In this document: piece by piece, positions 41,590 to 44,255 of the stretch
Layout: every line of letters starts with the position of its first letter
Position numbering within the stretch: position 1 is the stretch's first letter
Assembly: GCA_945905735.1 (NCBI GenBank)
Contig: CAMDQC010000026.1
Coordinates: forward strand, 1 to 44,255
Direction of reading: 5' to 3'
Origin: Prosthecobacter debontii
GTDB lineage: Bacteria; Verrucomicrobiota; Verrucomicrobiia; Chthoniobacterales; Chthoniobacteraceae
Length of the DNA: 44,255 nucleotides
Translations under genes and position numbers: made by a program
Notes under the pieces: generated by a model
Database searches by the model: none
What the model was told of the DNA's origin: nothing
Seen by the model: only the letters and a program-made list of their open reading frames with translations

Positions 41590-44195
41590 CGGGTTTGGAA
41601 AAGTGCGCTCGCGGTCAGCTCGTGGATGAGCGTGCGGAGGCCGCCGCCTTGCTTGTGAGTGCGGGCGACGATGGCGGCGATTTCATCGCGGTCGCTGAAG
41701 GCGAGGTCGCGGCCCGTGGAGTAGATGGCGAGTTGCTGCGTGAGATTTTTTAAGAGTTGCGGCTTGTCGGCGGCGAGCAGGGTTTGGAATTCGCGGATGC
41801 CGGAGAATGTCCGTTCGTCCGGCAGTACACCGCTCGCGTCCACCGGCGGGCCATCCTTACTCATTTTGCCGTCGGCGCGCATGGCGCGGTAGCGGTCACG
41901 GTAGCCGCCGATGACATCGAACGACTCCAGCGCGAATCCCGGCGGGTCCATCTTCGCATGGCAGCCGGCACAGGACGGGTCGGCGCGGTGCTTGTCAAGT
42001 TGCTCGCGGATCGTCGTCGTGCCGCGCACGTCGGGTTCGACGGCGGGAGTGCCCGGCGGCGGCGGCTCGGGCGGTTGACCCAGCAGGCGCGCCATCACGA
42101 ATGCGCCGCGCGGCACGGGCGATGTCGTGGTGCCGTTGGCGGTGACTTTCAAAACGGACGCCTGGGTCAGGAAGCCTCCGCGCGGGCTGTCCGGCGGCAG
42201 GGCGACGCGGCGGATTTGTGAGCCGGTCACTCCAGGAATGCCGTAATGCAGGGCGAGCTTTTCATTCAGCATCGCGAAGTCCGAGCGCACGAGATGTGAC
42301 GCATCGAGATTCTTCTCAATCGTTTCCCGGAGATAGGCGCGCGTCTCGGCGACCATCGAGTCCTGGAGGTAGGGATTGAATTCGGGGTAAAGTTTTTTGT
42401 CCGGATCGTTCGCGGCGATGGCACGCAATTTCAGCCACTGGCCGCAGAAATCCTCGATGAACCGCTGGGACTTGGCGTCCTTGAGCATCCGCTCGACTTC
42501 CTCGCGCAGCAAAGCGCGGAGTTTGCCGGAGGCGGCGAGTTCTGTGAGCCGCGCATCGGGCATCGAGTTCCACAGGAAATAGGAGAGCCGGCAGGCGAGC
42601 GCGTGGTCATCGAGTTTCGCGTCCGGCTCCACATGATAGAGAAAGTCCGGCGAGCAGAGTGCCGCCCGATACGCCCAGCGCATCGCCGACTCGAAGCAGT
42701 CGCCCGCCTGGAGCCGCTCCTCCACTTTCGCGACGTAAGCCTTTCGCATCTCCTCCGCGACGGGACGCCGGAAGGCCCTGGGCAGAAACGCGGCGAGCAA
42801 TTTGTCCGCGTCCACGAGCGGCTGTTCACTGCGCACCGTCCACAAGCCCTTGGCCGGGTCGGGCCGGTTTTTTCCCGCGCCGATTTGCCGCACCGCTTTC
42901 CGCAGCGGCGCGCGCACGCCGGGATTCGCGTCCGCTTTCCACTCCACCAGCGGCAACTCGCCGAACAGCGCACGATGCGAGCGCGGCGGCCACACGTCAT
43001 GGAGCGGGCCTTCGATGTCGAGCCAGTCGCAGGCGACCGCAGGCACGGTGGCTCCCATCGCCCGCAGTTTGCCGCGCGTTTCCGTGTGCTTGAGGGACGC
43101 GGCGTTGAAGCCGAGGATTTCGTTGTGGTTCATCCACACCGTCATTTCGTGCTCCTTCGATTCGAGAGATGGGGCATCAAAGTAGCCGAGCACATAACTC
43201 GGATGCTGCCCGCCGCGACCGTCGCCCGTGAGCTGCACCACCGACAGGCGCGCGGTCTCCGTGCCGCGCGACGGCAGCACCTGGCCTTTGTCCCATTGGA
43301 AGCTCCACAACGAAGTCCGCACCCGATAGCGCCCCGGATAGATCGTCACGTGCGCCGCGAAGTAAGGGCTGAACGATTCGTCCTCGGGCCGGAAAAGTCC
43401 GACCGTGCTCCCGCGCTCGAAGGTGCCCATCCGTTCGTGCGCGCCTTCGTCAAGGTGCTCCTGCGCACCCGCGGGCGGGAATTCCGGATCGGGCTTTTTG
43501 TCGCGAAGCAGCACGCCATCACCATGCAGCAGCACATGCGCGACGGAGCTGCCGTGCTGGGCGATCGAGAGACGCTTTTTCTGCACCGTGGGAGCCTGCG
43601 GCTGGGTGGCCGTGGCCAGATTGAGCGTGTGATCGGCGGCTTCGAGATACTTCGCGAGATTCACATGCGAGATGTCGAGCGCGTCGCTGTTGTTGTCGAA
43701 GCCATGCGCCGAGCCATCCGGCGGCAGTTCGCCCGCCACCGCCAGCCCCGGCATGTCGAAAAGATCGCGCATGGTGTTCTCATACTCACCACGAGTAAGC
43801 CGCCGGATGCGCGTGCGCCCGTCCTGCGTCCGCGCCCGCTCCGCCGCGACGAGCGAATCGCGCAGCCACTTCGTCACCGCCGCCGAGTCCTTCGCCGCCG
43901 GACGCGCCTTCTTCTTCGGCGGCATCTCGCCGCTTGCGATGGCGTCGTGGACTTTCACCCAGCGCGCAAAGTTATCCGCGTTGGTGAAGTCTGCCTTGAG
44001 CGCGGTGAGGTCGAGGCCACCCTTCTTCTCATCCGCGTCGTGGCAGTCGGTGCAATGCTTTTCAAAAAATGCCTGCTGCTGTGCGACCGCGCGGGGGCAC
44101 AGAATCATTAGGGAAACGCTGAATAAAGCGAAAGTCCCTGTAAAATAGCGGGACAGCGGGCGATAGAGCTGATAGACAAGAGCATGGAAAAGCAA
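41586..44195 (-). CDS. DUF1592-type multi-domain c-type cytochrome (first copy), 5' end altered by IS
   Basis: 869 aa as written from TTG 44195. The mature part is a complete planctomycete-type cytochrome: CTDCHDADEKKGG heme site with distal MPPKKKA, DUF1587 (IRRLTRGEYENTMRDLFD), a long beta-rich insert (about 200-430), DUF1595 (LAAFLPRAFRRPVAEEM), DUF1592 (ALACRLSYFLWNSMPDARL), DUF1588 (RGGFLTQASVLKVTANGTTTSPVPRGAFVM), CAGCH and DUF1585 (GGGLRTLIHELTASALFQTR). The 5' end is not original: an IS5-type element starts at about 44112, so codons above 44108 lie in IS sequence. The only non-IS start, ATG 44108, leaves MILCPRAVAQQQ, too short for export. The IS end stays open and adds a hydrophobic stretch, so the signal may be rescued. 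First gene of the operon. Confidence 0.9.
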   Translation of the reverse strand: MLFHALVYQLYRPLSRYFTGTFALFSVSLMILCPRAVAQQQAFFEKHCTDCHDADEKKGGLDLTALKADFTNADNFARWVKVHDAIASGEMPPKKKARPAAKDSAAVTKWLRDSLVAAERARTQDGRTRIRRLTRGEYENTMRDLFDMPGLAVAGELPPDGSAHGFDNNSDALDISHVNLAKYLEAADHTLNLATATQPQAPTVQKKRLSIAQHGSSVAHVLLHGDGVLLRDKKPDPEFPPAGAQEHLDEGAHERMGTFERGSTVGLFRPEDESFSPYFAAHVTIYPGRYRVRTSLWSFQWDKGQVLPSRGTETARLSVVQLTGDGRGGQHPSYVLGYFDAPSLESKEHEMTVWMNHNEILGFNAASLKHTETRGKLRAMGATVPAVACDWLDIEGPLHDVWPPRSHRALFGELPLVEWKADANPGVRAPLRKAVRQIGAGKNRPDPAKGLWTVRSEQPLVDADKLLAAFLPRAFRRPVAEEMRKAYVAKVEERLQAGDCFESAMRWAYRAALCSPDFLYHVEPDAKLDDHALACRLSYFLWNSMPDARLTELAASGKLRALLREEVERMLKDAKSQRFIEDFCGQWLKLRAIAANDPDKKLYPEFNPYLQDSMVAETRAYLRETIEKNLDASHLVRSDFAMLNEKLALHYGIPGVTGSQIRRVALPPDSPRGGFLTQASVLKVTANGTTTSPVPRGAFVMARLLGQPPEPPPPGTPAVEPDVRGTTTIREQLDKHRADPSCAGCHAKMDPPGFALESFDVIGGYRDRYRAMRADGKMSKDGPPVDASGVLPDERTFSGIREFQTLLAADKPQLLKNLTQQLAIYSTGRDLAFSDRDEIAAIVARTHKQGGGLRTLIHELTASALFQTR

Positions 44196-44255
44196 ATGAG
44201 TTTCGCGGCAGCGGAGTACAGCGAAAAAAAGAAAACCACCCGGCGGGAGAAATTT
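44112..44255 (+). mobile_element. IS5-family element, left end (runs off the window)
   Basis: GGAAACGCTGAATAAAGCG at 44112-44130 looks like an IS5-subgroup terminal repeat. It is preceded by TTAG (44108-44111), which fits the Y-T-A-R target of that subgroup. A transposase start follows at 44184. The other end, the second target copy and therefore the exact boundary are outside the window. Confidence 0.72.
44184..44255 (+). CDS. IS5-family transposase, N-terminal 24 codons only
   Basis: ATG 44184 opens MEKQMSFAAAEYSEKKKTTR, then REKF, to the window edge. The pattern 'M.F..AEY..KKK.TRREKF' is the typical beginning of IS5-subgroup transposases, whose next residues are usually an acidic/hydrophobic 'L..M..v.PW'. 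It is distinct from the IS427-type transposase at 2750. Only the start can be seen, so integrity cannot be judged. It reads away from the cytochrome operon. Confidence 0.75.
   Translation, partial: MEKQMSFAAAEYSEKKKTTRREKF

Overview
The window is about 44 kb of high-GC bacterial chromosome that reads most like a member of the Verrucomicrobiota (PVC superphylum). The evidence is the L25-Pth-S6-SSB cluster at the left edge, the two DUF1592/DUF1552 gene pairs typical of Planctomycetes and Verrucomicrobia at the right, many secreted proteins with Tat-like or Sec signals, and frequent lack of a clear Shine-Dalgarno sequence. The phylum call is an inference from gene content; no rRNA is present.

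Layout. 1-1931: translation and replication operon (partial rplY, pth, rpsF, ssb) closed by a strong terminator. 1999-3612: a minus-strand gene for a tandem helix-turn-helix-like protein, cut in two by an intact 888-bp IS5-family (IS427-type) element whose transposase needs a -1 frameshift. 3781-6062: a minus-strand set (small protein, bioA, TauE/SafE exporter). 6046-9917: plus-strand CPBP protease, small lipoprotein, TPR protein, aldo/keto reductase and a flavin-binding split-barrel protein. 9918-15840: an accessory island. It starts with a 20-codon stub that looks like the N-terminus of a type I methylase (HsdM) and ends with an internal piece of HsdR. Between them are a structured repeat region and two long exported proteins, an esterase and an unassigned 979-residue protein. 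The HsdR piece abuts tRNA-Ala. 15841-16195: divergent tRNA-Ala(CGC) and tRNA-Gln(CTG). 16204-27794: mostly metabolic genes: FMN-binding/4Fe-4S membrane protein, purB, a three-gene amino-acid-type ABC importer, a double ModA-like protein with a histidine phosphatase and a small membrane protein, SufT-like protein, an HNH endonuclease with a small partner, rsmE, a sugar-phosphate isomerase-like protein and a sterol-desaturase-family protein.

27813-44195 is almost entirely secreted proteins on the minus strand. A 1017-residue beta-helix protein stands alone. Upstream of it lies an apparent ~13-kb operon with very short gaps or 4-nt overlaps: DUF1592 multi-domain cytochrome, HMA-like metal-binding protein, DUF1552 Tat protein, second DUF1592 cytochrome, second DUF1552 protein, a secreted protein of unknown function, an alpha/alpha-barrel-like protein, a possible 41-aa peptide, a beta-propeller-like protein and a small secreted protein. 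The set probably acts in the periplasm or at the cell surface in c-type-cytochrome-linked chemistry. It is the best candidate here for an undescribed system.

At the right edge a second IS5-type element begins. It has inserted into the signal-peptide codons of the first cytochrome of that operon, so the operon's native promoter and start are displaced and its N-terminus may now be supplied by the IS end.
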